Source: an uncultured Pelagibacteraceae bacterium (GTDB lineage Bacteria > Pseudomonadota > Alphaproteobacteria > Pelagibacterales > Pelagibacteraceae). From it: 64,000 bases of DNA. The notes below the pieces were generated by a model. That model was not told the origin of the DNA, ran no database searches, and was given only the letters and a program-made list of their open reading frames with translations. Location of the stretch: assembly GCA_902543245.1 (NCBI GenBank), contig CACBXQ010000006.1, positions 23,164-87,163 of the forward strand, in the 5' to 3' direction. The position numbers and the translations under genes were made by a program. Shown piece by piece: positions 45,245 through 52,215 of the stretch. Within the stretch, counting starts at the first letter, position 1. Each line of letters opens with the position of its first letter.

Positions 45245-46113
45245 TGAAATTTTTCATATTAATTCCTATTTATAATGATTGGAAATCAGTTTTGAAACTG
45301 ATTGAAAATATTAATTTACAGTTAGAGGACAATGACAATAAAATAACAATTTTTATTATAAATGATGCTTCTACTGAAGAAACACCGATAATTAAAGATG
45401 AATATAAAAATTTTTTATCGATTAAAATAATAAATATTAAGAATAATTTAGGTCATGCCCGCTGTATTGCAACAGGGCTAAAATATGTTTACGAAAATTT
45501 TGAATTTGACTTTGTAATTCCTATGGACGGAGATGGGGAAGACAGGCCTGAGGAAATAAAAAACTTTATTAATTTAGCTAAGCAAAATTCTAATGCACCT
45601 ATAGTAGGTAAAAGAGTAAAAAGATCTGAAGGTCTTATTTTTAAAATAAATTATTTTATACATAAAATTGTTACATTCGTACTTACTGGAAAATCTATAA
45701 AATTTGGAAATTTTACATGTCTTCCAAAAAATACTGTTTATAAACTCATCAATGATAAATCCACATGGAGTAGTTTTTCTGGATCTTTAACTAAATTAGA
45801 AAAGAATTTAATTTCTTCACCTTCTGAGAGAGGGTTAAGATATTTTGGACCTTCAAAAATGAATTTTTTAAATCTTTTAATACATTCATTTTCAATAATT
45901 GCAGTTTTTAAGACCACAGTTATTCTTCGTTCAATTTTGTTTTATGCGATCTATTTGATTTTAATATCAAATAATATTACTTTCATTACTGCTATTCCTT
46001 TGGCTTTAATAGTAATTTTTGCAATTACTATTCTTAGAATTTCTGGAAGAGAGGATATTAATGCTCTCAATAATTCTTTATCTAATGTAGATAGTGTAGA
46101 GTCAATTAAGTAG
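45244..46113 (+). CDS. Family 2 glycosyltransferase, polyprenyl-phosphate sugar synthase-like
   Basis: 289 residues. The GT-A domain begins FILIPIYNDWKSVLKLIENI; the nucleotide-sugar/metal block is VIPMDGDGEDRPEEI. Two C-terminal membrane helices follow (about 220-265), as in ArnC, GtrB and DPM-like enzymes. It likely loads a sugar onto undecaprenyl phosphate for the GT39-like transferase upstream. The start overlaps the stop of the 40-aa ORF. The 3' end overlaps the convergent umuC by 8 bases. Confidence 0.87.
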   Translation: MKFFILIPIYNDWKSVLKLIENINLQLEDNDNKITIFIINDASTEETPIIKDEYKNFLSIKIINIKNNLGHARCIATGLKYVYENFEFDFVIPMDGDGEDRPEEIKNFINLAKQNSNAPIVGKRVKRSEGLIFKINYFIHKIVTFVLTGKSIKFGNFTCLPKNTVYKLINDKSTWSSFSGSLTKLEKNLISSPSERGLRYFGPSKMNFLNLLIHSFSIIAVFKTTVILRSILFYAIYLILISNNITFITAIPLALIVIFAITILRISGREDINALNNSLSNVDSVESIK

Positions 46114-47386
46114 CTCTTATTTTTGGTAATGAATAAAAATCTGCTGTATCTATTTTAGAAGAGTATTCTCTTTTCATATTCCATCTTTTCTGAATCCCAG
46201 CACTTGCTAAGCTTAAAGTGGATCTTCCATATCTATAGTTAGTTTTATCAATAGATCTCATTAAGTTACCTATTTTCTTGTCTTTTTCAGAAGAGAATAA
46301 ATTTTCTCCTTCATTTGAATTGGATAGGCCTGTTAACATTATCCCAGCTTTTTGATAACGATATCCGTTTTTAAAAATACTTTCTAAACCTTCTATAGCA
46401 GCTTTTACTATTTCAATACTATTGTCTGTAGCTATTGGAAAATCAATAGTTTTTGAGTTTGAGTAATATCCAAAGCGACTTTGAAAAGGACTTGTTCTAA
46501 TAAAAATTGTTATAGATTTTGCATTTAATGACTCTGATCTTATTTTCTCTGAAGCATTTAAAGAGTAATTTGCTACTGCTTCTTTCATTTCTTGAAGTTT
46601 TTCTACTCTCTTTCCAAATGAACGGGATACAACACAGCTTTTTCTTTTTGAAGGAGTCTTTTCTAAATCAATACAAGGAACACCTCTTAATTCCATTGCA
46701 GTTCTAGATCCTAAAACATTAGAATTTTTCTTTATCCAGGTATTAGATTTATTTTTTAATTGTTTTGCATTATAAATTCCATTTTTATTATAAAATTTTG
46801 TTAGTTGTCTTCCAACTCCCCAAACATCATTAATTTCTACTTTTTCTAATATAGGATCTATATTTTCAAGACCTATTAAACTTGTTACTCCTGTCTTTTT
46901 TTTCTTAGCAATATGATTTGCTATTTTGCTTAAAGTCTTGGTTTGAGCGATTCCAATACTAGTTGGGATACCCGTCCATTGTAAAATAGTACTTCTAATT
47001 TCTTTTCCAACTTCTTCTACTTCTTTATCAGAAAAATTAGTCATATCTAAAAATGCCTCATCTATAGAATAAATTTCTATATCTACATTAAATCTTTTTA
47101 AAGTTCTCATAACTCTTCTAGATAGATCACCGTATAAAGAATAATTAGAAGAGAATACTTGAACGTTATTTTTAAGTATTATTTCTTTTGCTTTAAAATA
47201 AGGTTCTCCCATTTTAATACCTAAAGCTTTTGCTTCATTAGATCTTGAAATTATACAGCCATCATTATTAGATAAAACAACAACTGGTTTTTTCCTAATT
47301 TTAGGATTGAATAATCTCTCACATGATACGTAAAAAGAATTACAATCAACTAAGGCTATTTTTTTAGTGTACTGAATGAATGACAT
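46106..47386 (-). CDS. umuC: DNA polymerase V catalytic subunit UmuC
   Basis: 426-residue Y-family polymerase, the length of UmuC. The N-terminal ALVDCNSFYVSCERLFNP carries the metal Asp and steric gate region; EIYSIDEAFLDM carries the catalytic Asp-Glu. A helix-hairpin-helix thumb and little-finger domain (SRSFGKRVEKL) follow, with the C-terminal UmuC tail. It copies damaged DNA. It overlaps the 3' end of umuD by 23 bases and is controlled by the SOS box upstream of umuD. Confidence 0.95.
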   Translation of the reverse strand: MSFIQYTKKIALVDCNSFYVSCERLFNPKIRKKPVVVLSNNDGCIISRSNEAKALGIKMGEPYFKAKEIILKNNVQVFSSNYSLYGDLSRRVMRTLKRFNVDIEIYSIDEAFLDMTNFSDKEVEEVGKEIRSTILQWTGIPTSIGIAQTKTLSKIANHIAKKKKTGVTSLIGLENIDPILEKVEINDVWGVGRQLTKFYNKNGIYNAKQLKNKSNTWIKKNSNVLGSRTAMELRGVPCIDLEKTPSKRKSCVVSRSFGKRVEKLQEMKEAVANYSLNASEKIRSESLNAKSITIFIRTSPFQSRFGYYSNSKTIDFPIATDNSIEIVKAAIEGLESIFKNGYRYQKAGIMLTGLSNSNEGENLFSSEKDKKIGNLMRSIDKTNYRYGRSTLSLASAGIQKRWNMKREYSSKIDTADFYSLPKIRAT

Positions 47387-47759
47387 AAGTTACAACCCCC
47401 CAAATAAAAATATCCGCTTCTTCATTAATTAAAATTCTATCCTCAAATTTTTTCGAGCCAGATGTTAAGAACTCGTTGTCTCTTTCTTTGACATAACTTT
47501 TTACAACAAGTTCATCATGAACATTTGCTATAACAGTTGAAAAATTTTTAGGCTTTAAACTTTTATCAACTACCAATAAATCACCATCATTAATCCCAAC
47601 GCTGACCATTGATTTACCCTGAACTCTAATAATAAATGTTGCAGGAACATTTTTTATTAAATGTATATTTAGATCTATATCTTCTTCTATGTAATCGGTA
47701 GCTGGAGATGGAAAACCAGCTCCTGCTTTGTGTAAATAGTAAGGTATAGTCAGCTTCAT
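47364..47759 (-). CDS. umuD: UmuD, self-cleaving polymerase V accessory protein
   Basis: 131 residues from the ATG at 47759 (MKLTIPYYL). A longer frame to 47846 exists, but it would run through the SOS box and promoter. The peptidase S24 core has the cleavage site Ala14-Gly15 in AGAGFPSPATDYIEEDIDL, nucleophile Ser in GKSMVSVGINDGDLL and Lys in NVHDELVVKSYV. There is no DNA-binding domain, so it is not LexA. RecA-stimulated cleavage activates it for translesion synthesis with UmuC, encoded immediately downstream. Confidence 0.93.
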   Translation of the reverse strand: MKLTIPYYLHKAGAGFPSPATDYIEEDIDLNIHLIKNVPATFIIRVQGKSMVSVGINDGDLLVVDKSLKPKNFSTVIANVHDELVVKSYVKERDNEFLTSGSKKFEDRILINEEADIFIWGVVTYVIHSVH

Positions 47760-47766
47760 AATAAAT

Positions 47767-47781
47767 GTTCTTATTTTGTTC
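47767..47781 (-). promoter_or_regulatory. LexA (SOS) operator of umuDC
   Basis: On the minus strand this reads GAACAAAATAAGAAC, an exact match to the alphaproteobacterial LexA box GAAC-N7-GAAC. It sits just downstream of the umuD -10 box and 7 bases before the start codon at 47759, an ideal repressor position. Confidence 0.85.
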
Positions 47782-47783
47782 TC

Positions 47784-47813
47784 ATTAGTACAATACTTAT
47801 TCAATAGTGTCAA
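47784..47813 (-). promoter_or_regulatory. umuDC promoter
   Basis: On the minus strand: perfect -35 TTGACA (47808-47813), an 18-base spacer, and -10 ACTAAT (47784-47789) preceded by TG one base away (extended -10). The SOS box follows within 2 bases, so LexA would block initiation. Confidence 0.65.
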
Positions 47814-47889
47814 ATAGGTTGTATTTTGAGTCTGGAACTGAATCAAAAGTGAATCAAAACGTGAACATCTAAACTACATTTTGTTGGAT

Positions 47890-47898
47890 TGTGGATAA
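47890..47898 (-). promoter_or_regulatory. Single consensus DnaA box
   Basis: The minus strand reads TTATCCACA, identical to the E. coli strong DnaA box. It is isolated in the 173-base gap between umuD and the first GFA gene (47760-47932). It might be a DnaA-responsive regulatory site; there is no cluster that would suggest an origin. Confidence 0.35.
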
Positions 47899-47932
47899 CT
47901 TAGACAAGGGATAGATTGCTTGGATATAAATT

Positions 47933-48304
47933 ATGAAAAAATTGAATTGTCATTGTGGTCAGATTGAAATTGAAGTGAATTTAACTAAAGGTTTAGAAGA
48001 TCTTTACAGATGCAATTGTTCAATGTGTAAAAGAAAGGGAGCAATAAGCACTGTGATTGATAAAAAAGATTTGAAGGTGATAAAAGGAGAAGAGTTATTA
48101 AAATTTTATCAATTCAATACAAATGTTGCTAAACATTATTTTTGTACTAATTGTGGAATATATACACATAATCAAAGAAGAGCAAATCCTAATACATATG
48201 GTATAAATGTAGGATGTTTAAATGGAATAACAGAAGATCAGTTGTTTAAATTTAAAGTAAGAATAAATGATGGACATAATCATATATTAGACAAAAAAAA
48301 ATAA
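47933..48304 (+). CDS. GFA family (glutathione-dependent formaldehyde-activating/CENP-V) protein, copy 1
   Basis: 123 residues with the GFA zinc cysteines in NCHCGQIEIEV, YRCNCSMCKRKGA and HYFCTNCGIYTHNQRR. Family members include glutathione-dependent formaldehyde-activating enzyme, but most have no proven activity. A closely similar second copy starts at its stop codon, one base overlapping, so this is a tandem duplication translated as a pair. It is divergent from umuD. Confidence 0.87.
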   Translation: MKKLNCHCGQIEIEVNLTKGLEDLYRCNCSMCKRKGAISTVIDKKDLKVIKGEELLKFYQFNTNVAKHYFCTNCGIYTHNQRRANPNTYGINVGCLNGITEDQLFKFKVRINDGHNHILDKKK

Positions 48305-48672
48305 TGATAAAAAAATTAAAATGCCACTGTGGAAATGTAGAAGCTGAAGTGAACATTCCAGAAAATGGAATTGAAAAAATAATGAGATGCAATTGTTCTA
48401 TCTGTAAAAAAAAGGGATATGTAATTGGTGTATTAGCCGAAAATGATTTTAAATTAACTAAAGGAGAAGATTCTTTAAAACTTTATCAATTTTATACTAA
48501 TACTGCTAAACATTATTTTTGTACTAACTGTGGAATTCATACACATAATAGACCAAGAATAAATCCAAAAATTTATGGAATAAACGTTGCTTGTATAGAT
48601 GACATTGACGTTTTCAAATTTAAAGATGTGCTTGTAAATGATGGTCGTAATCATCCTTTAGATAAAAAATAA
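48304..48672 (+). CDS. GFA family protein, copy 2 (tandem paralogue)
   Basis: 122 residues, same Cys pattern as its upstream neighbour (KCHCGNVEAEV, MRCNCSICKKKGY, HYFCTNCGIHTHNRPR) and the same C-terminal NDGRNHPLDKK. Clearly a paralogue: long blocks such as AKHYFCTNCGI and YGIN are identical. Divergence in the middle (VIGVLAENDFKLTKGED against STVIDKKDLKVIKGEE) suggests an old duplication with both copies kept. The function is unproved. Confidence 0.87.
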   Translation: MIKKLKCHCGNVEAEVNIPENGIEKIMRCNCSICKKKGYVIGVLAENDFKLTKGEDSLKLYQFYTNTAKHYFCTNCGIHTHNRPRINPKIYGINVACIDDIDVFKFKDVLVNDGRNHPLDKK

Positions 48673-48673
48673 A

Positions 48674-49600
48674 ATGTCCCAAATTTCTGTATGTTTAAAT
48701 AAAGTCAAAAAACCTTGTTATAGGTTTATATCAACTCAGGAAATTTCTAGCGAAAAATTTAAAAATAAAGATAAAATGTTGAGATCTTTCCTTATTCCAG
48801 TTTGTTTTTGGATGGCAAAAAAAGTGAAAAAAAATAAAACTATGATTGTTGGTTTATCGGGTGGTCAAGGAACTGGTAAAACAACAATCTCTTCACTGAT
48901 TAAAATAATTCTTGAAAAATATTTTAAATTAAATGTATTTAAAATTTCAATTGATGATTTTTATAAAACAAGAAAAGAAAGAATTATTTTGTCTAAAAAA
49001 GTTCATCCATTATTAAAAACTAGAGGAGTTCCAGGAACTCATGATATCGATATGATGCTTAATTTATTTAGAAAAGTTAAAGCAAAAAAATTAAAAAGTT
49101 TATCTCTTCCAAAATTTGATAAATCTATTGATGACAGGGTTTCAAAAAATAAATGGTATAAAGTCAAATCAAAACCAGATATTGTCATTTTTGAAGGCTG
49201 GTGTGTTGGTGCAAAATCTCAAAGCGCAAAACAACTTATAAAACCCATAAACTCTTTAGAAAAGTTAAATGATAAATCTATGAAGTGGAGAAAATATGTT
49301 AATTTAAATCTCAAAAATAAATATAAAAAATTTCATAGCATGATGGATTGTTTATTATATTTGAAAGCGGAAAATTTTGCCTTATTAAGAAAGTGGAGAT
49401 TGGTTCAAGAAAAAAAATTAAAAATAAAAAATAAAAATAGAAAAAACTCTAAGGTAATGAATAAACACGAAGTATTAAATTTTATGATGACATATCAAAG
49501 AATTACTGAACATATGTTTAAAACTGCAACAAAATACTCATCAATTGTGATGTCATTAAATGGACATCATCAAATTACAAAACTAAAATATAAAAAATGA
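48674..49600 (+). CDS. P-loop kinase, D-glycerate 3-kinase-like (GLYK/YggC/Tda10 type)
   Basis: 308 residues. The P-loop is VGLSGGQGTGKTTISSLI; FKISIDDFYKTRKER, the KTRGVPGTHDIDM block and IVIFEGWCVGAKSQ are those of plant-type glycerate kinases and yeast Tda10. It probably makes 3-phosphoglycerate from glycerate, linking to glyoxylate or photorespiration-like metabolism; other small-molecule kinases (uridine or pantothenate kinase-like) share the fold. It begins 1 base after the GFA pair and overlaps the TolC-like gene by 4 bases. Confidence 0.82.
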   Translation: MSQISVCLNKVKKPCYRFISTQEISSEKFKNKDKMLRSFLIPVCFWMAKKVKKNKTMIVGLSGGQGTGKTTISSLIKIILEKYFKLNVFKISIDDFYKTRKERIILSKKVHPLLKTRGVPGTHDIDMMLNLFRKVKAKKLKSLSLPKFDKSIDDRVSKNKWYKVKSKPDIVIFEGWCVGAKSQSAKQLIKPINSLEKLNDKSMKWRKYVNLNLKNKYKKFHSMMDCLLYLKAENFALLRKWRLVQEKKLKIKNKNRKNSKVMNKHEVLNFMMTYQRITEHMFKTATKYSSIVMSLNGHHQITKLKYKK

Positions 49601-50892
49601 AAAAAATTTTGCTTCTACTGATAATAATCACGTCTACTAATACTTTGTGGGCTAAAGATTTTAAACAGTCTATTTTAGAAGCATATAAAAATAATCCCAT
49701 TCTTAACGCTGAGCGAGAAAACTTAAATATTTCAAAAGAAAATTTAAAAATCTCTAAAAGTGAATATTTGCCAACAATTAGTTTGTCAGGAACAAAAAAT
49801 AAACAAAATACCTCTAAACTTACAAATCAGAGCGGAGGTGATGCTACTAAAAATGATGTTGATCCCTTAACTACATCAGTATTAATTGAACAAAATATTT
49901 ATGACGGCAAAGCAAGAGGTGCAAAAGTAGATAAAGATAAAATTGGAATTGAACTAGCTAAAGCAAAACTTTTAAAAGTAGAACAAGAAATCATTTATCA
50001 AGCAATTGAAGCTTACACAGCATTACTTTTAGCTGTCCAAAAACTTGAAATTAATGAGGAAAATTTAAAATTGCTAGAAAGGCAATATGAAAATGACAAG
50101 GCAAGACTTGAAATTGGAAAAATTAATAATTCAGATCTTGCACAAACAGAGTCATCTCTAGCTGGAGCAAAAGCTAATTTAATAAAATCACAAAATGATG
50201 TTATAACTGGCAAGTTAACTTTTGAAAACATAATAGGACCACTAGATAATCCTGATAAAATTGATGAAAATGTTGAGCTTGCAATTTTAATCCCAAGCAC
50301 TCTTTCTGAAGCAAATAATATTTCTTTGATTAAAAACCCAAATCTTAAAATTGCAAAACTAGAGTACCAACAATCTGAAAAAGATGTAATTATTGCAAAA
50401 TCTGATTTATCTCCTTCAGCAACTTTATCTTATGAAGCCTCACAATCAGAGGATGCGTCATCTTTATATGATGAACAAGATAAGCAGATACTTAAAGCAA
50501 TTGTTAAATGGCCATTTTTTACAGGAGGAAAAAATAGAGCTAAGGTAAATAAAAATTCAAATCTTAAAACTCAAAAAAAATTATTATTAGATAATTCCAT
50601 TAAATCAAACAAAACAACAGTTGCAACATCTTGGGCTAATTATGAAACATCAAAAAGCTTATTAGTTTCAGTAAAGATACAATTAAAGGCCGCAGAGATA
50701 GCTTACGATGGAATATCTGCAGAGTATGAAGCAGGTGATCAAAGATCGACACTTGATGTAATTCAGTCAAATTCATTTCTTTTAAATTCAAAAATAAATT
50801 TAGCGGAGTCTGAAAGAAACTTCATTTTAGCAAAGTATAAACTTCTTCAATCAATTGGATCTTTAGATATTTCAAGTTTAAACCTTAATTAG
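49597..50892 (+). CDS. TolC family outer-membrane channel protein
   Basis: 431 residues with a signal peptide (about 1-19) and two long alternating helical and beta repeats typical of TolC: SILEAYKNNPILNAERENLNISKENLKISKSEYLPTISLSG starts the first, and NNISLIKNPNLKIAKLEYQQSEKDVIIAKSDLSPSATLSYE the second. The TolC-like GDQRSTLDVIQ block is near the C-terminus. It forms the outer-membrane duct for type I secretion or efflux. No pump genes adjoin it here; the ABC-2 exporter at 16-17 kb is not of the tripartite type. Confidence 0.9.
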   Translation: MKKILLLLIIITSTNTLWAKDFKQSILEAYKNNPILNAERENLNISKENLKISKSEYLPTISLSGTKNKQNTSKLTNQSGGDATKNDVDPLTTSVLIEQNIYDGKARGAKVDKDKIGIELAKAKLLKVEQEIIYQAIEAYTALLLAVQKLEINEENLKLLERQYENDKARLEIGKINNSDLAQTESSLAGAKANLIKSQNDVITGKLTFENIIGPLDNPDKIDENVELAILIPSTLSEANNISLIKNPNLKIAKLEYQQSEKDVIIAKSDLSPSATLSYEASQSEDASSLYDEQDKQILKAIVKWPFFTGGKNRAKVNKNSNLKTQKKLLLDNSIKSNKTTVATSWANYETSKSLLVSVKIQLKAAEIAYDGISAEYEAGDQRSTLDVIQSNSFLLNSKINLAESERNFILAKYKLLQSIGSLDISSLNLN

Positions 50893-50921
50893 TCGCTATT
50901 TTATTGAGGAAATTTAATATA

Positions 50922-50949
50922 TTGCCAAAGAGAACAAAATGTGTACATT
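50922..50949 (+). promoter_or_regulatory. recA promoter
   Basis: -35 TTGCCA (50922-50927), a 16-base spacer, -10 TACATT (50944-50949). The spacer contains an SOS-box-like sequence. Moderate hexamer matches, but position and regulatory overlap fit recA. The AAGGAA ribosome binding site precedes the ATG at 50997. Confidence 0.5.
50932..50946 (+). promoter_or_regulatory. Candidate LexA (SOS) operator of recA
   Basis: GAACAAAATGTGTAC. The first half matches the alphaproteobacterial LexA box, the second half has GTAC for GAAC. It is identical at 12 of 15 positions to the umuDC box in this window, including the first nine bases, and lies across the spacer and -10 of the recA promoter. Confidence 0.65.
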
Positions 50950-50996
50950 GAATAATATGATTCGAACACAAATTTTATTAAACGATAAGGAAAAAC

Positions 50997-52118
50997 ATGA
51001 CAAAAAATAACCTAAAAGTAGTCAAATCTACTAAGGAAAAAGAAGTAGAAAATAAGGAAAAAAATAAGGCTTTAGAAGCAGCAATCAGCCAAATTACTGA
51101 TAACTTTGGAAAAGGTTCTGTAATGAAGCTTGGTGAGCAAAAAGCTATGGATATTGAGTCTATCTCAACAGGATCTTTAAGCTTAGACCTCGCGTTAGGA
51201 ATTGGTGGACTACCAAAGGGTAGAATTATTGAAATTTATGGACCAGAGTCATCTGGTAAAACTACATTGGCATTACAAGTTGTTGCAGAAGCACAAAAAG
51301 CTGGAGGAATTTGTGGATTTGTTGATGCAGAGCATGCATTAGATCCTGTTTATGCGAAAAAATTGGGTGTTAATACAGAAGAATTATTAATCTCACAACC
51401 TGATACAGGAGAACAGGCATTAGAAATAACAGATACTTTAATTAAATCTGGCTCAATGTCAGTATTAGTAGTTGATTCTGTTGCAGCATTAACTCCTAGA
51501 GCTGAAATAGAAGGAGATATGGGTGATCATCATGTGGGTTTACAAGCAAGATTGATGAGTCAGGCTCTTAGAAAATTAACTGGATCAATTGCAAGAACAA
51601 ATACAATGGTAATTTTTATTAACCAAATAAGAATGAAAATTGGAATTATGTTTGGAAGTCCTGAAACAACATCAGGTGGTAATTCGTTAAAGTTTTACTC
51701 ATCTGTAAGAATGGATATCAGAAGAATAGGAGCAATTAAAGATAAAGAACAAATTATAGGAAATGCAACTAGAGTAAAAGTAGTTAAAAACAAAGTTGCA
51801 CCACCATTTAAAGTTGTTGAATTTGATTTAATGTACGGAAAAGGTATCAGTAAAAATGGTGAATTGATTGATTTAGGTGCAAAAGCTGAAATAGTAGAAA
51901 AAGCTGGAGCTTGGTATGCATATAAAGGTGAAAAAATTGGTCAAGGTAAAGAAAATGCAAAATTATTCCTTGAACAAAATCCTAAGGCAGCAGCTGAAAT
52001 TGAAATGGCTATAAGAGAGAAAGCTGGTTTAATTTCAAAGAAAATTGAAGGTAACCCTCTTAATGAAGAAAAGATGAAACAAGAGGAAAATGTGGAAACA
52101 CCTATTAAAAAAGATTAG
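50997..52118 (+). CDS. recA: Recombinase RecA
   Basis: 373 residues. Walker A GPESSGKT is at 82-89, followed by the [24 protein letters not shown] block (Walker B and L1 region) and [25 protein letters not shown] (loop L2). It drives homologous recombination and stimulates LexA and UmuD self-cleavage. It stands alone between its SOS-type promoter and a strong terminator. The N-terminus carries about 25 extra charged residues relative to E. coli. Confidence 0.99.
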   Translation: MTKNNLKVVKSTKEKEVENKEKNKALEAAISQITDNFGKGSVMKLGEQKAMDIESISTGSLSLDLALGIGGLPKGRIIEIYGPESSGKTTLALQVVAEAQKAGGICGFVDAEHALDPVYAKKLGVNTEELLISQPDTGEQALEITDTLIKSGSMSVLVVDSVAALTPRAEIEGDMGDHHVGLQARLMSQALRKLTGSIARTNTMVIFINQIRMKIGIMFGSPETTSGGNSLKFYSSVRMDIRRIGAIKDKEQIIGNATRVKVVKNKVAPPFKVVEFDLMYGKGISKNGELIDLGAKAEIVEKAGAWYAYKGEKIGQGKENAKLFLEQNPKAAAEIEMAIREKAGLISKKIEGNPLNEEKMKQEENVETPIKKD

Positions 52119-52140
52119 CTAAAGTCATTCTTAGTTATTA

Positions 52141-52168
52141 AAAGGCGCTTAATATAAGCGCCTTTTTT
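52141..52168 (+). terminator. Rho-independent terminator after recA
   Basis: AAAGGCGCTT / AAGCGCCTTT, a perfect 10-bp stem with the loop AATAT, followed by T. Located 22 bases after the recA stop and 48 bases before alaS. Confidence 0.95.
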
Positions 52169-52215
52169 CCCTATACAGATCTAGACATCAACTAAAAAAG
52201 CTGTATTTTATAAAT

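Noticed and set aside
47760..47846. Longer umuD starting upstream at 47846.
   Set aside because: The extra 29 codons would cover the promoter and the exact SOS box, and the family alignment starts near MKLTIPYYL.
47890..47898. Replication origin near the DnaA box.
   Set aside because: Only one box; no cluster of boxes, no AT-rich unwinding repeats distinct from background, and no dnaA or other origin-type genes adjacent.
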